Below the pieces are notes generated by a model. The model ran no database searches, was not told the origin of the DNA, and saw only the letters and a list, made by a program, of their open reading frames with translations. The position numbers were made by a program, and so were the translations under genes. This document shows positions 29,856 through 38,312 of a stretch of 64,000 nt of DNA, one piece after another; position 1 is the first letter of the stretch; the number at the start of each line of letters is the position of its first letter. The stretch is from the NCBI GenBank assembly GCA_022340805.1, contig JAJDNF010000054.1, positions 1-64,000 of the forward strand, given 5' to 3'. The DNA comes from Chromatiaceae bacterium. GTDB taxonomy: Bacteria; Pseudomonadota; Gammaproteobacteria; Chromatiales; Chromatiaceae.

Positions 29856-30410
29856 CTACCGGAAACGCCTCGGTAGGGATAATCCCCTAGCCTTCCTGCG
29901 CCTGGTTGTCGGTGCAGGCTCTTCGACACCGAACGGGCGCAACTCGAACGCCTCGCTGCGTCCATCCAACGTCAGGATCAGTTGATCGGGCAGGATCTCG
30001 GACACCTGCCAGCCCTGGTAGGCGTCGCCCAGCGCGAGCTTCACCACATCGCCCTTGGGCGGCCGCACATGCGCCTGGTAGGTTCCCTTCACAGCGACGA
30101 TGCCGGATAGCTGCAGGTCCGGTCTGCCCTCTGCGGTCGGCGTCTCGTCCTGCTTGAGCGCTGCCTCCCGGGGCCTGCGGTCGGAGTTGAACAAGGGTCG
30201 CTCGACGACGGCCATGAAATCGTCGAGCGGGCCCAGCGCCTCTATCGAAGGCAGTGTGCTGGTCGCCACTGCCGCATCCGGTTGCTGCTGCTCGCCCGGT
30301 GGGGGCTGCAGGTACGCGGCCACCCCGGCCTCCGCCGACCAGCCGTGCCATTGGTAGCCGAGCAGGGCCGCGAGGCCTAATACGAGGGCCCAGGCCAGGA
30401 CACGCATCAT
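29856..30410 (-). CDS. type II secretion inner-membrane component GspN/GspC-like (XpsN position)
   Basis: 184 residues: one N-terminal membrane helix (VLAWALVLGLAALLGYQW), then a periplasmic GspC-like homology region with RPLFNSDRRP, LQLSGIVAVKGTYQAHV and VKLALGDAYQGWQVSEIL. In Xanthomonas, the protein in this position (XpsN) fulfils the GspC role, linking the inner-membrane platform to the secretin. No other gspC is in the operon, so this is the probable GspC equivalent. Its ATG overlaps the gspM stop (ATGA). Confidence 0.75.
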   Translation of the reverse strand: MMRVLAWALVLGLAALLGYQWHGWSAEAGVAAYLQPPPGEQQQPDAAVATSTLPSIEALGPLDDFMAVVERPLFNSDRRPREAALKQDETPTAEGRPDLQLSGIVAVKGTYQAHVRPPKGDVVKLALGDAYQGWQVSEILPDQLILTLDGRSEAFELRPFGVEEPAPTTRRRKARGLSLPRRFR

Positions 30411-30979
30411 TGCGTCTCCTCCGCGAGCCGCATGTAGCCGGCCAGATCGAACTGGATATCGAGTTCGTCGACCGGGCGCCGTTGACGGCGCGCACTGCGC
30501 ACCAGCAGGTTGTCCAGGAACAGCGCCGGCTCACCGCTCTCGACGCGGTGCGCCAGCTTGAGCAGGTTCTCGGTAGTGCCGCGCATCCGTACTTTGTTGA
30601 CCAGCATCTGCAGTGGGGGCTCCGCCTGAGGCGTCACGATCTGCGAACTGATCAGGGTGCCGCCGGCGTCTTCGATCAGGCCCTTGGTCAGTTGCTGCAG
30701 GTTGGCGCCGGCAAGCCCAAGGGTCTGTCCCTGAATGTACGAGCGCTGCACGCCGGTGCGTGCCTGCAGGCCGGCGAGTGCGCGCTCGACGTCAGGCCGC
30801 TTGGCCAAGCGCGCCTCGAAGCTCGCCAGCTGCGCCGCATAGTCCGTCGCGGTCTGCTGGTACTCGTTGAGCTTGGCGCGCCACGGCAGCGCCACGATCA
30901 GAAACGCCAGCGCCGCCAACCCGAGGGTCAGCGCCAGGGGGCCGACACAGCTGCTGCGCCTGTCGTCAGAAGGGCTCAA
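30407..30979 (-). CDS. gspM: type II secretion protein GspM (GspMb type)
   Basis: 190 residues if translation starts at the TTG at 30979, which overlaps the gspL stop (TTGA); the frame is open far upstream, but that region is gspL. It has a short cytoplasmic tail, one membrane helix (LALTLGLAALAFLIVALPW), a coiled-coil stretch (LNEYQQTATDYAAQLASFEA), and a small periplasmic ferredoxin-like domain. It pairs with GspL in the inner-membrane platform. Confidence 0.8.
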   Translation of the reverse strand: MSPSDDRRSSCVGPLALTLGLAALAFLIVALPWRAKLNEYQQTATDYAAQLASFEARLAKRPDVERALAGLQARTGVQRSYIQGQTLGLAGANLQQLTKGLIEDAGGTLISSQIVTPQAEPPLQMLVNKVRMRGTTENLLKLAHRVESGEPALFLDNLLVRSARRQRRPVDELDIQFDLAGYMRLAEETQ

Positions 30980-32052
30980 TGGTCTGCCTTGCCGGTCAGG
31001 TTCATGGTAATCGAAAAGCGCTCGGCGTCCGAGCCGCGCGCCTGTGTCAACGGTGCGCGGAAGCTCACGGACTCGAAGCGCGGTGAATTCTCGAGCAACT
31101 CGATCAGCAGGGTGGCCTTGGTCGACTCGCCCTGGATCTCGATGTTCGAACCGCGAATCGACAACTGCTGCAGCCAGGTATCGTCCGGCAGACGCTCGGT
31201 GAGTTCGCGCAACAGCTCCACGGTCGGTACCCGCGCCTGCTGGCGCAGTAGCACGAAATTGGCGACCGCCGCCGCGTCGTCCAGCTGGCGCTGCAGGCGC
31301 GCGACGACCGTCGCCTGTTCGCGCGCCCGCTGCAGGCGCGCGTCGAGTTCGACGACGACCTGGCGCTCGTGCAACAGCGGGGTGAGTACGACCGCCGCTA
31401 CCAGCGCCATGACCAGGCCGGCGGCCAGCAAGGTGCCGATGCTCGCCGAACCGCGGCGGCGGGCCATCCCCGACCTCAGCAGGTTGGCGCCCGGCCACAA
31501 CGCGGGCGCATCGACGACGTGGGGGGGCTGGCCGCCCGCCTCGAGGTCGGCGAGCGGCGCCTCGATCAGCTCCTTGCGCAACACCGCCAGCTCGACCAGC
31601 ACCTGGCCCTTGTCCGGCTGTCTGGCCAGCACGCGGTAGTCGAACAGGATCTCCTTATCGGCGAATGGGGTAAGCCGATCCATCTCGAATTGCAGGACCC
31701 TTCCAAGGTTGCCGGCTGCGGCCAGCGGCAGTTCGACGGTGCGCGTGAAAACGCTTTCCCGCGGCACGCGCAGCGACAGGGGCGCCTTGCGCTGCCACCC
31801 GGCGCCGAGCCACTGGTCCAGCGACAGGTCACGCAGCGTGTGGAACTCGGCGAGGTTCTGCACCGCGTCTGCACCGTGCGACTGCAGCACGAAGCCGTCA
31901 CCCTGCATCAACAGGATGAACTGGCGGGCTTGGCCGAGACTGTCGCGCAGCCGCTGTGGCAGGCAGCGTTTCATCCCGCCAAGCCACCAGCCAAGGAAGT
32001 CCTTCCAGCTCGGCACAGCGAAGCGCCCGGAGATATGCGTCTGGTCGGCCAT
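30976..32052 (-). CDS. gspL: type II secretion protein GspL (PilM/PilN-like)
   Basis: 358 residues. The N-terminal half is an actin-like cytoplasmic domain (LLMQGDGFVLQS; PLSLRVPRESVFTRTVELPL; LQFEMDRLTPF). A membrane helix follows (IGTLLAAGLVMALVAAVVLTP), then a PilN-type periplasmic domain with LRELTERLPDDTWLQQLSIR and SFRAPLTQARG. It couples the GspE ATPase to the platform. Confidence 0.85.
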   Translation of the reverse strand: MADQTHISGRFAVPSWKDFLGWWLGGMKRCLPQRLRDSLGQARQFILLMQGDGFVLQSHGADAVQNLAEFHTLRDLSLDQWLGAGWQRKAPLSLRVPRESVFTRTVELPLAAAGNLGRVLQFEMDRLTPFADKEILFDYRVLARQPDKGQVLVELAVLRKELIEAPLADLEAGGQPPHVVDAPALWPGANLLRSGMARRRGSASIGTLLAAGLVMALVAAVVLTPLLHERQVVVELDARLQRAREQATVVARLQRQLDDAAAVANFVLLRQQARVPTVELLRELTERLPDDTWLQQLSIRGSNIEIQGESTKATLLIELLENSPRFESVSFRAPLTQARGSDAERFSITMNLTGKADH

Positions 32053-32056
32053 GTCG

Positions 32057-32980
32057 CTAGTCCGCCGACCGGCTATCGGATGCCTGCGTTGGGAAGATCA
32101 CCCCTGCCTCATGCCATTTTTCGATGCGAAAGCCATTCGAGAGTCGATTATCCAGCACCAGCGTCGCTTCTGTCACATAACGCCGGCCCTGCGCCATCGG
32201 GACCTCGACGTGAACCCGCAGGCCGCCACCCGTCCCGCCCCCGGCGCCGATTACGAATCCGCCCGCGCGCGGAAGCGGCAGACGCGGCTGGGCAGCCGCG
32301 GGCTCGGATTCGTCCGCACCCGGGTCATTCAGGTCGCCGGCCAGCAGGTCGCGCACCGCCTGCGGTGACGCCATCAGATCGACATCGGCCCGGCCGGAAT
32401 CCACCGTGAGCAGGCCGCGCAGTCTGATATAGAGATCCGCGGTCATCCCATAGACGAGGCGCAGTTCCGAGATGTCGCGAAACGGCGCGTTGACCGGGCC
32501 GTAGCGGTACCCGGCTGCCTGGTACTGTGGCGCTTCGGCGCCCTCCAGGCGATGGTCGTCATCCGCGTCCTTCCAGTCCTCGATCGCATCGCGCATTGCA
32601 CTGGCCGCCGCCGGCTCCAGCCCGGCGGACGCGAGCACCTTTTCCATCAGCAGGGTATCGGCACGATTGAGGTCAACTAAACCCCGCTCCAGGTACACCG
32701 CCACCAGCAGCACCCGTCCGTCGAACTGGAATGGGCGCAGCTCGCCATCGGTCTGCCAGGCGTATTCCGTGTCTTGCAGCTGCAGCATGTACACCGCGTA
32801 GGCCACCCCGGCCTGCGCCAGCTGTCGGGCCTGCACCTGCTCGACCTGGCTGCGGTTCAGGTTGATCTCCGTGCGTTGGGTAAAGGTGATCGATGCGGCC
32901 ACCGTCGTCAGCAGCGCCAACGCCCACAGCACCACGATCAGCGCGATCCCCGACTGGGTCCGTAGCGCGGCGTTCGTCAT
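32057..32980 (-). CDS. gspK: type II secretion minor pseudopilin GspK
   Basis: 307 residues, the large minor pseudopilin. The prepilin signal is SGIALIVVLWALALLTTVAA, with cleavage expected after the Gly; as usual for GspK the Glu5 of other pseudopilins is absent. The body has the GspK domain with VYLERGLVDLNRADTLLMEK. It caps the pseudopilus tip with GspI and GspJ. ATG overlaps the gspJ stop (ATGA). Confidence 0.92.
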   Translation of the reverse strand: MTNAALRTQSGIALIVVLWALALLTTVAASITFTQRTEINLNRSQVEQVQARQLAQAGVAYAVYMLQLQDTEYAWQTDGELRPFQFDGRVLLVAVYLERGLVDLNRADTLLMEKVLASAGLEPAAASAMRDAIEDWKDADDDHRLEGAEAPQYQAAGYRYGPVNAPFRDISELRLVYGMTADLYIRLRGLLTVDSGRADVDLMASPQAVRDLLAGDLNDPGADESEPAAAQPRLPLPRAGGFVIGAGGGTGGGLRVHVEVPMAQGRRYVTEATLVLDNRLSNGFRIEKWHEAGVIFPTQASDSRSAD

Positions 32981-33723
32981 GGTCTGGCCTCGGGCCTTCC
33001 GAGCGTGATGACCGGATCGGGGAGTTCAACGACCAGGTCGGGCCAATCCTCGGCGGTCTGCCGCAGGCGAATCATCACCAGGCGTGGCAGGGCCGGGACG
33101 CCCGCCCATTCGCCGTACCATTGCGGCTCCTCGCGAGCCACGGTGCCGAAGTAGGCCAGCTGGAAGTCCTGCAATTGCTCGATCAGGATATGCCTGCCGT
33201 AGGCACCCGGGTCGTACTGGGTCCCGGTCACCGGGACCGCGGTCAGCGGGACCCATGGCGGCGCCGCATCGGAACCATCCGCCAGTATCTGCGGGTGAAA
33301 AAGCCACCGCTCGAACACCAGCTGCCGATGATCCGCCTCACCGGCCGCGCTCAGCCGCATGACGCTCAGGCCGCCGTAGCCGACATAGGAAGGCAGCGGC
33401 GCAACCCATTCCAGCATCTGCTGGTTGCCCCAGAATACCGGCGCCTCGCCCTCCGGCAGTTGATAGGTCACGGCGCGCGCCGCCATCAGCTCACGCCGTA
33501 TGAACTCGAGCGCCAGGCGGGTCTCGTTGACCCGCTCGGTCTTGCCGTCAACCGCCTCCCAACTGCGTATGCCGAGATACAGGCCGGCGGTAAGCAACAC
33601 CATGATCAATGCGACCAGGGTCATCGCAACGACGAATTCGATCAGGGTATAACCCGCGCAGCCCCCGCGCGAGCCCTGCGGTCCGTGCCACCGTCCAGGC
33701 CTCTTGCGCGCGCGCCGGGTCAC
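32977..33723 (-). CDS. gspJ: type II secretion minor pseudopilin GspJ
   Basis: 248 residues from a GTG at 33723 overlapping the gspI stop (GTGA). A positively charged leader precedes the type IV prepilin motif CAGYTLIEFVVAMTLVALIM (cleavage after Gly, Glu5 present). The GspJ body shows RLALEFIRRELMAARAV and DFQLAYFG. It forms the pseudopilus tip with GspI and GspK. Confidence 0.9.
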   Translation of the reverse strand: MTRRARKRPGRWHGPQGSRGGCAGYTLIEFVVAMTLVALIMVLLTAGLYLGIRSWEAVDGKTERVNETRLALEFIRRELMAARAVTYQLPEGEAPVFWGNQQMLEWVAPLPSYVGYGGLSVMRLSAAGEADHRQLVFERWLFHPQILADGSDAAPPWVPLTAVPVTGTQYDPGAYGRHILIEQLQDFQLAYFGTVAREEPQWYGEWAGVPALPRLVMIRLRQTAEDWPDLVVELPDPVITLGRPEARP

Positions 33724-34121
33724 TGCTGCCTCTCGAGTTTGACGGTCTCCAGGCTCAGGCTGCGGCGCTGTCCCGCGGACCCCCACTCCACCGTGACAGT
33801 GACCCGATAGGGCGCCACGGCGGACGGGCCGAAATACTCGGACTCGATCGGAACGCTGTTCAGGCGCCAGTCGAACCTGCCGTCGAGTTCCTGCCCGGCG
33901 GCCGCGTCTGTAAGGGCGATCAGCTCGCCGACCTCGGCGAGCCTGGATTCGGCAATGGTAAGTGCCTTGGCATAGTCCGCGCTGACCCCGGCGTTTCTGC
34001 TGCTGAGCGAAAAGATCTGCATCAGCACGCCCAGTGAGAGTGCCAGGATCGAGAACGAGACCAGCACCTCCAGCAGTGAGAAGCCGTGCTGCCGTCGGGG
34101 CCGCGCCATCGGACTATTCAA
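33720..34121 (-). CDS. gspI: type II secretion minor pseudopilin GspI
   Basis: 133 residues; starts at ATG 34121 or at ATG 34109. Prepilin signal RRQHGFSLLEVLVSFSILAL, Glu5 present, followed by a short globular part with ITVAESRLAEVGEL-like spacing (here TIAESRLAEVGELIAL). It overlaps gspH by eight bases. Confidence 0.9.
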   Translation of the reverse strand: MNSPMARPRRQHGFSLLEVLVSFSILALSLGVLMQIFSLSSRNAGVSADYAKALTIAESRLAEVGELIALTDAAAGQELDGRFDWRLNSVPIESEYFGPSAVAPYRVTVTVEWGSAGQRRSLSLETVKLERQQ

Positions 34122-34590
34122 CCAGGGAAACCCTGCCGGTCAACCAGTCCACATCGACGCGGTAAAGGATGCCGGCCCGGGCCAGCCGGATACTGCCGCC
34201 GCTGGAGCTGCCGTCCGGGAAGAAGCTGACCGTCGCCTGATCGACATCAATGCGTTGCGATTCCGGCACTGTCAGCTGCAGGTCCACCTGCGCCGGAATG
34301 CTGATCGCCTGCACACGCCCCGGAACCCGCACCTCGCGCGCCTGCATGTCGACCAACAGGCGTTGCGGGCTTGCCTCGCTGATCGCCAGGCCGCGGGTCT
34401 GGCGCAAGGCCGACATCAGGGTGCGGGTGGCACCCTTGAGCTGCACGCCCGGAACGGCGCTGCTGATCAGCGGCGGCGCTATGGCCAATAGCAGTCCGGC
34501 CAGCATCAGCACCGCCAACAGTTCAATCAGGGTGAAGCCGGCCGCGGCTGCGCGGCCGCTATTGCCAGCTGACCACGTCCTGAGCTTCAC
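34114..34590 (-). CDS. gspH: type II secretion minor pseudopilin GspH
   Basis: 158 residues from a GTG at 34590 inside the end of gspG (32-base overlap); the open frame extends to 34617. Prepilin signal AAAGFTLIELLAVLMLAGLL with Glu5, then a GspH-type body with LMSALRQTRGLAISEASPQR and the C-terminal FFPDGSSSGGSIRL that typifies the family. Confidence 0.88.
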   Translation of the reverse strand: MKLRTWSAGNSGRAAAAGFTLIELLAVLMLAGLLLAIAPPLISSAVPGVQLKGATRTLMSALRQTRGLAISEASPQRLLVDMQAREVRVPGRVQAISIPAQVDLQLTVPESQRIDVDQATVSFFPDGSSSGGSIRLARAGILYRVDVDWLTGRVSLVE

Positions 34591-34984
34591 CCTCGCCGCC
34601 TTCCGTATTGTCCGCACCGAGCGAGTAGATGTCGTAGGCCCCGTGCTCGCCGGGGTAGCGGTAGTGGTATTCGTTGCCCCAGGGATCCTGTGGAATGAGC
34701 GACTTCTTGAGATAGGGACCGTTCCACTTCTTGATGCCGCCGGTGTCGGCTACCAGTGCCTGCAATCCCTCCTCGGTGGATGGGTAGCGGCCTACATCGA
34801 GCGCAAAAAGGTCGAGTCCGGCACCGAAGTCTTCGATCTGCAGCTTGCTCGTCTTGGTTTTCGAGTCGCGCAGGGAGTTCATCACCTGCGGGCCGACCAG
34901 GCCTGCCAGCAGTGCCAGGATTGCCAGAACCACCAGCAGTTCGATAAGGGTAAAGCCACGTTGTGGTTTCAGGGTGTGTTGCAT
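34559..34984 (-). CDS. gspG: type II secretion major pseudopilin GspG
   Basis: 141 residues, normal length. Prepilin signal PQRGFTLIELLVVLAILALL; the mature part has the calcium-site and core motifs of GspG: GRYPSTEEGLQALV, WNGPYLKKSLIPQDPWGNEY and DIYSLGADNTEGGEGE. It builds the periplasmic pseudopilus that drives substrates through GspD. A 227-base gap separates it from gspF, so an internal promoter is possible, although none is clear. Confidence 0.96.
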   Translation of the reverse strand: MQHTLKPQRGFTLIELLVVLAILALLAGLVGPQVMNSLRDSKTKTSKLQIEDFGAGLDLFALDVGRYPSTEEGLQALVADTGGIKKWNGPYLKKSLIPQDPWGNEYHYRYPGEHGAYDIYSLGADNTEGGEGEAQDVVSWQ

Positions 34985-35211
34985 GTGAATTGACCTACAG
35001 TGAAATCCCGGGTGGCGGGGCGCGCGCGCCCGCGCGGTTCAGGTGGTGGACCGATACGGCGCAGTCAGCGCCATGTCTGAGATCGAACCGACATCCGCGG
35101 CCTGCCGGGCGGCTTTCGCCGATCCGCCTGCCCACCCCGCCGTTGCGCGCATTCCCAGATGCAGTGCCTGGGGCGCACCCCGCAAGGCGATGAAGGATGG
35201 GGACTTCGGCA

Positions 35212-36426
35212 TCAGAATGCAAGCTGATTGGCCTGCATGATCGCGACCAGAATCGATATGATGATGCCGGCCACCAGCACGCCCAGGCCAACGATCAGCG
35301 CCGGCTCGAGCAGGGTCAGCAGGCGCTGCACGGTGGACGCGACCTCGCGGTCGTAGACGTCGGCGACCTTGCCGAGCATGGTGTCGAGTTGCCCGGACTC
35401 CTCGCCCACCTTGATCATCTGCAGGGCCAGGTCAGGCAGTATGCCGTCGCGAATCAGGGGCTCGGCGAATCCCTTGCCGCGCTTGAGGTGTTGCGCGGCC
35501 ACGTCGATTGTCTCGGCGACGCGGCGATTCTCGACCACGTCCTTGACCAGGGTGAGGGCGCCGAGCAGCGGCAGGCCGTTCTCCAGCAGCGTGGACAGTG
35601 TGCGGGCAAAACGTGCCGCCTCTACCTTGACCAGCAGATCCCCAAACAGTGGCAGCCTGAGCGCGCGCCGGTCCCACCAGTCGCGGACTTTGGGGCGCTG
35701 CATCCCCGAGTGGACCAGGGCCACCAGCAGGGTCACCGCGGCCACCAATGCCCACCAGTAGCTGCGGAACAGCTCGCCCGCCGCAATCACGATGCGTGTC
35801 GGCAGCGGCAGGGTCTCGCCCATATCGGCGAACATCTGACTGAACTGAGGCACCACGAACGCGAGCAACAGCACGATCGACAGTCCCGCGACGGTCAGCA
35901 GGATCAGTGGGTAGGTCAAGGCCGAGCGCACCTTTTCGCGCAACTGCGCGCTGCGCTCGAGGTAATCGGCAAGGCGCTCCAGCACCGCTTCGAGTACCCC
36001 TCCGCTCTCGCCAGCCCGTACCATGTTGATGTACAGACGCGAGAAGGTGTTGCCCTCGGCTTCGAGCGCGGCGGCAAACGCATTGCCGGCCTGGATGTTC
36101 TCACGCAGGCTGTTCAGCAGCCGCCGGGCGGCGTCGTCGCGGGTGAGGTCGTGCAGCACCTGCAGGGAGCGATCGAGCGTCAGGCCGGCGCTGAGCAGCG
36201 TGGCAAGCTCGCGGGTGAGTACCGCGACGTGCTCGGCGGCAAAGCGCTTGGTCTTTGGCCGCCCAAGGCCGCCCAGCAAGGCGCGCAGACCCCCGGCCGG
36301 CCTAATCTGAATCGGGATGGCCCCTTCGGCCTGCAGCTGGCGTACCAGTGCCTGCTCGTCCGGCGCATCGCGTTCCCCCTCGAGGCTTTCGCCGTTGGGC
36401 CGCACCGCTTTGTAGGAGAACAACAC
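35212..36426 (-). CDS. gspF: type II secretion platform protein GspF
   Basis: 404 residues with the two-repeat T2SSF architecture. Repeat 1 begins around AVLTRELATLLSAGLTLDRS and repeat 2 around RFARTLSTLLENGLPLLGAL. Three membrane helices are visible (LILLTVAGLSIVLLLAFVV, YWWALVAAVTLLVALV and near the C-terminus ALIVGLGVLVAGIIISILVA). It is the polytopic core of the inner-membrane platform contacted by GspE. Confidence 0.95.
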   Translation of the reverse strand: MLFSYKAVRPNGESLEGERDAPDEQALVRQLQAEGAIPIQIRPAGGLRALLGGLGRPKTKRFAAEHVAVLTRELATLLSAGLTLDRSLQVLHDLTRDDAARRLLNSLRENIQAGNAFAAALEAEGNTFSRLYINMVRAGESGGVLEAVLERLADYLERSAQLREKVRSALTYPLILLTVAGLSIVLLLAFVVPQFSQMFADMGETLPLPTRIVIAAGELFRSYWWALVAAVTLLVALVHSGMQRPKVRDWWDRRALRLPLFGDLLVKVEAARFARTLSTLLENGLPLLGALTLVKDVVENRRVAETIDVAAQHLKRGKGFAEPLIRDGILPDLALQMIKVGEESGQLDTMLGKVADVYDREVASTVQRLLTLLEPALIVGLGVLVAGIIISILVAIMQANQLAF

Positions 36427-36559
36427 TGGCGAGACCTCAGGGCTGGGGGGGGATTGGGCCCCGGCCGGCGTACCCGGTCCGGGCCGGCGCCAGACCGGCC
36501 GATGGCAGGTCCGGTGTTACCCGGCACGCGATGCTGGCCGGCCATTTATCCACGGGCGT

Positions 36560-38287
36560 CTATCCGTGCACGCAGACGCGCAGCACATCGTCCAGGGTGG
36601 TCAGGCCGGCGACGCATTTGCGCAGACCCTCCTGGTACATGGTCTGCATGCCCTGCGCCTCTGCCTGCTGCTGCAGCTCGGTGGCATCGGCATGGCGCAT
36701 CACCAGAGCGCGCATTTCGTTGCTCATCAGCAACACCTCGGCCAGCGCCAGGCGCCCCCGGTATCCCGTATCCGCACAGCGTTCGCAGCCGCGCGCTTCG
36801 TAGAGGCGCGGTTCGGTGCCGGGGGGTAGGTAACGCGCCAGGCCCAGTTCGTCCGCCAACTCGGGCAGCACCGCCTTGGGTGCCTTGCAGTGCTCGCACA
36901 GCCGGCGCACCAGTCGCTGGCCGACGATGCCGTTGATCGTCGAGGTCAACAGGTAGTCCTCAACCCCCATGTCGAGCAGGCGGGTAACGGCGCCGGCGGC
37001 ATCGTTGGTGTGCAGCGTCGAGAGCACCAGGTGACCGGTCAGCGCCGACTGCACCGCGATGCGCACCGTTTCGGCGTCACGCATCTCGCCGACCATGATC
37101 ACGTCCGGGTCCTGCCTGACGATCGCGCGCAGCGCGTTGGCGAAGTTCAGCCCGATCTGCGGCTTGACCTGGATCTGGTTGATCCCGTCGAGCTGATACT
37201 CGACCGGATCCTCGACGGTCATGATCTTGCGTTCGGCGGTATTGAGCCGGTGCAGCGCGGTGTACAGCGTGGTGCTCTTGCCGCTGCCGGTGGGGCCAGT
37301 CACGATCACTATGCCATGCGGCATATCCAGGATGTGCCTGAGCCGTTCGATGGTCACCCCGTCATAGCCCAGCGCGGCAAAATCGAATTTTATGCTCTCC
37401 TTGTCCAACAGGCGGATGACCACGCTTTCGCCGTACAGGGTGGGCACACTGGATACGCGCAGGTCCAGCTCGCGGCCCTGGATGCGCACCCCGATGCGCC
37501 CGTCCTGCGGCAGGCGGCGCTCGGCGATATTGAGCTTGGCCATGATCTTGATACGCGAGATGAGGGCCGCCGAGGAGCGTGCCGGCGGCGCCTCCACCTC
37601 GCGCAGCACACCGTCGATGCGGTAACGAACCTTCAACCGGTTCTCGAACGGCTCCACATGGATGTCAGAGGCCCGGGACTCGACCGCGCGCTGGATGATC
37701 AGGTTGACCATCCGGATAACCGGCGCCTCGCTGGCCAGGTCCTTCAGATGTTCGACGTCATCTTCGTCACCGCTCTCGACCTCCTCGAGCCCGCCCGCGA
37801 TCTCACCCATGGCGCTGCGTCCCTCGCCATACAGGTGTTCGATAGCATCGTCGATCTCCGCGGCCACGCCCACGCGCAGTGCAACCGGATAGCCGGCGGC
37901 GGCCTGCAGCGCGGCACCCAGATAGGGCCGCTGTGGATCGGCCACCGCAGCGACCAGAATGCCATCCTGCAGGTTGAGCGGCAGGACGCGATTCTCCTTC
38001 ATGAAGCGGAAGGCGATGCGGTCTTCGAGGATCGGGACATCGGGAAAGTCGGCCGCCTGCACGAGGGGCAGGCCGGTCAGCTCGGAAAGCGCCGCCGCCA
38101 GGTCGCGTTCGGAAACCAGTCCGAGGCGACTCAGCAGGACGTGAAGCGGATCCCCGGCGTCTTCGGCGAGGCGGCGCGCGCGCGCGAGATCGGCGCTGTC
38201 GATCTTGCCCTGCTCGAGCAGCAGGTCACCGATATCGGCGCCGGCCACGGGACCCTGCAGGCCGGTTTCGGTAGGGCTAAGCGCCAT
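36560..38287 (-). CDS. gspE: type II secretion ATPase GspE
   Basis: 575 residues, first gene of the operon. The N-terminal T2SSE domain binds GspL. The ATPase core has Walker A GPTGSGKSTTLYTALH, an Asp box (MTVEDPVEYQLDG), Walker B (RQDPDVIMVGEMRDAET) and the His box (LVLSTLHTNDA). The zinc-binding module with CEHC ... CERC characteristic of GspE is intact. It powers pseudopilus assembly from the cytoplasmic face. Confidence 0.96.
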   Translation of the reverse strand: MALSPTETGLQGPVAGADIGDLLLEQGKIDSADLARARRLAEDAGDPLHVLLSRLGLVSERDLAAALSELTGLPLVQAADFPDVPILEDRIAFRFMKENRVLPLNLQDGILVAAVADPQRPYLGAALQAAAGYPVALRVGVAAEIDDAIEHLYGEGRSAMGEIAGGLEEVESGDEDDVEHLKDLASEAPVIRMVNLIIQRAVESRASDIHVEPFENRLKVRYRIDGVLREVEAPPARSSAALISRIKIMAKLNIAERRLPQDGRIGVRIQGRELDLRVSSVPTLYGESVVIRLLDKESIKFDFAALGYDGVTIERLRHILDMPHGIVIVTGPTGSGKSTTLYTALHRLNTAERKIMTVEDPVEYQLDGINQIQVKPQIGLNFANALRAIVRQDPDVIMVGEMRDAETVRIAVQSALTGHLVLSTLHTNDAAGAVTRLLDMGVEDYLLTSTINGIVGQRLVRRLCEHCKAPKAVLPELADELGLARYLPPGTEPRLYEARGCERCADTGYRGRLALAEVLLMSNEMRALVMRHADATELQQQAEAQGMQTMYQEGLRKCVAGLTTLDDVLRVCVHG

Positions 38288-38312
38288 CAGCGACGCGCGG
38301 CAGCAGCGGAGA

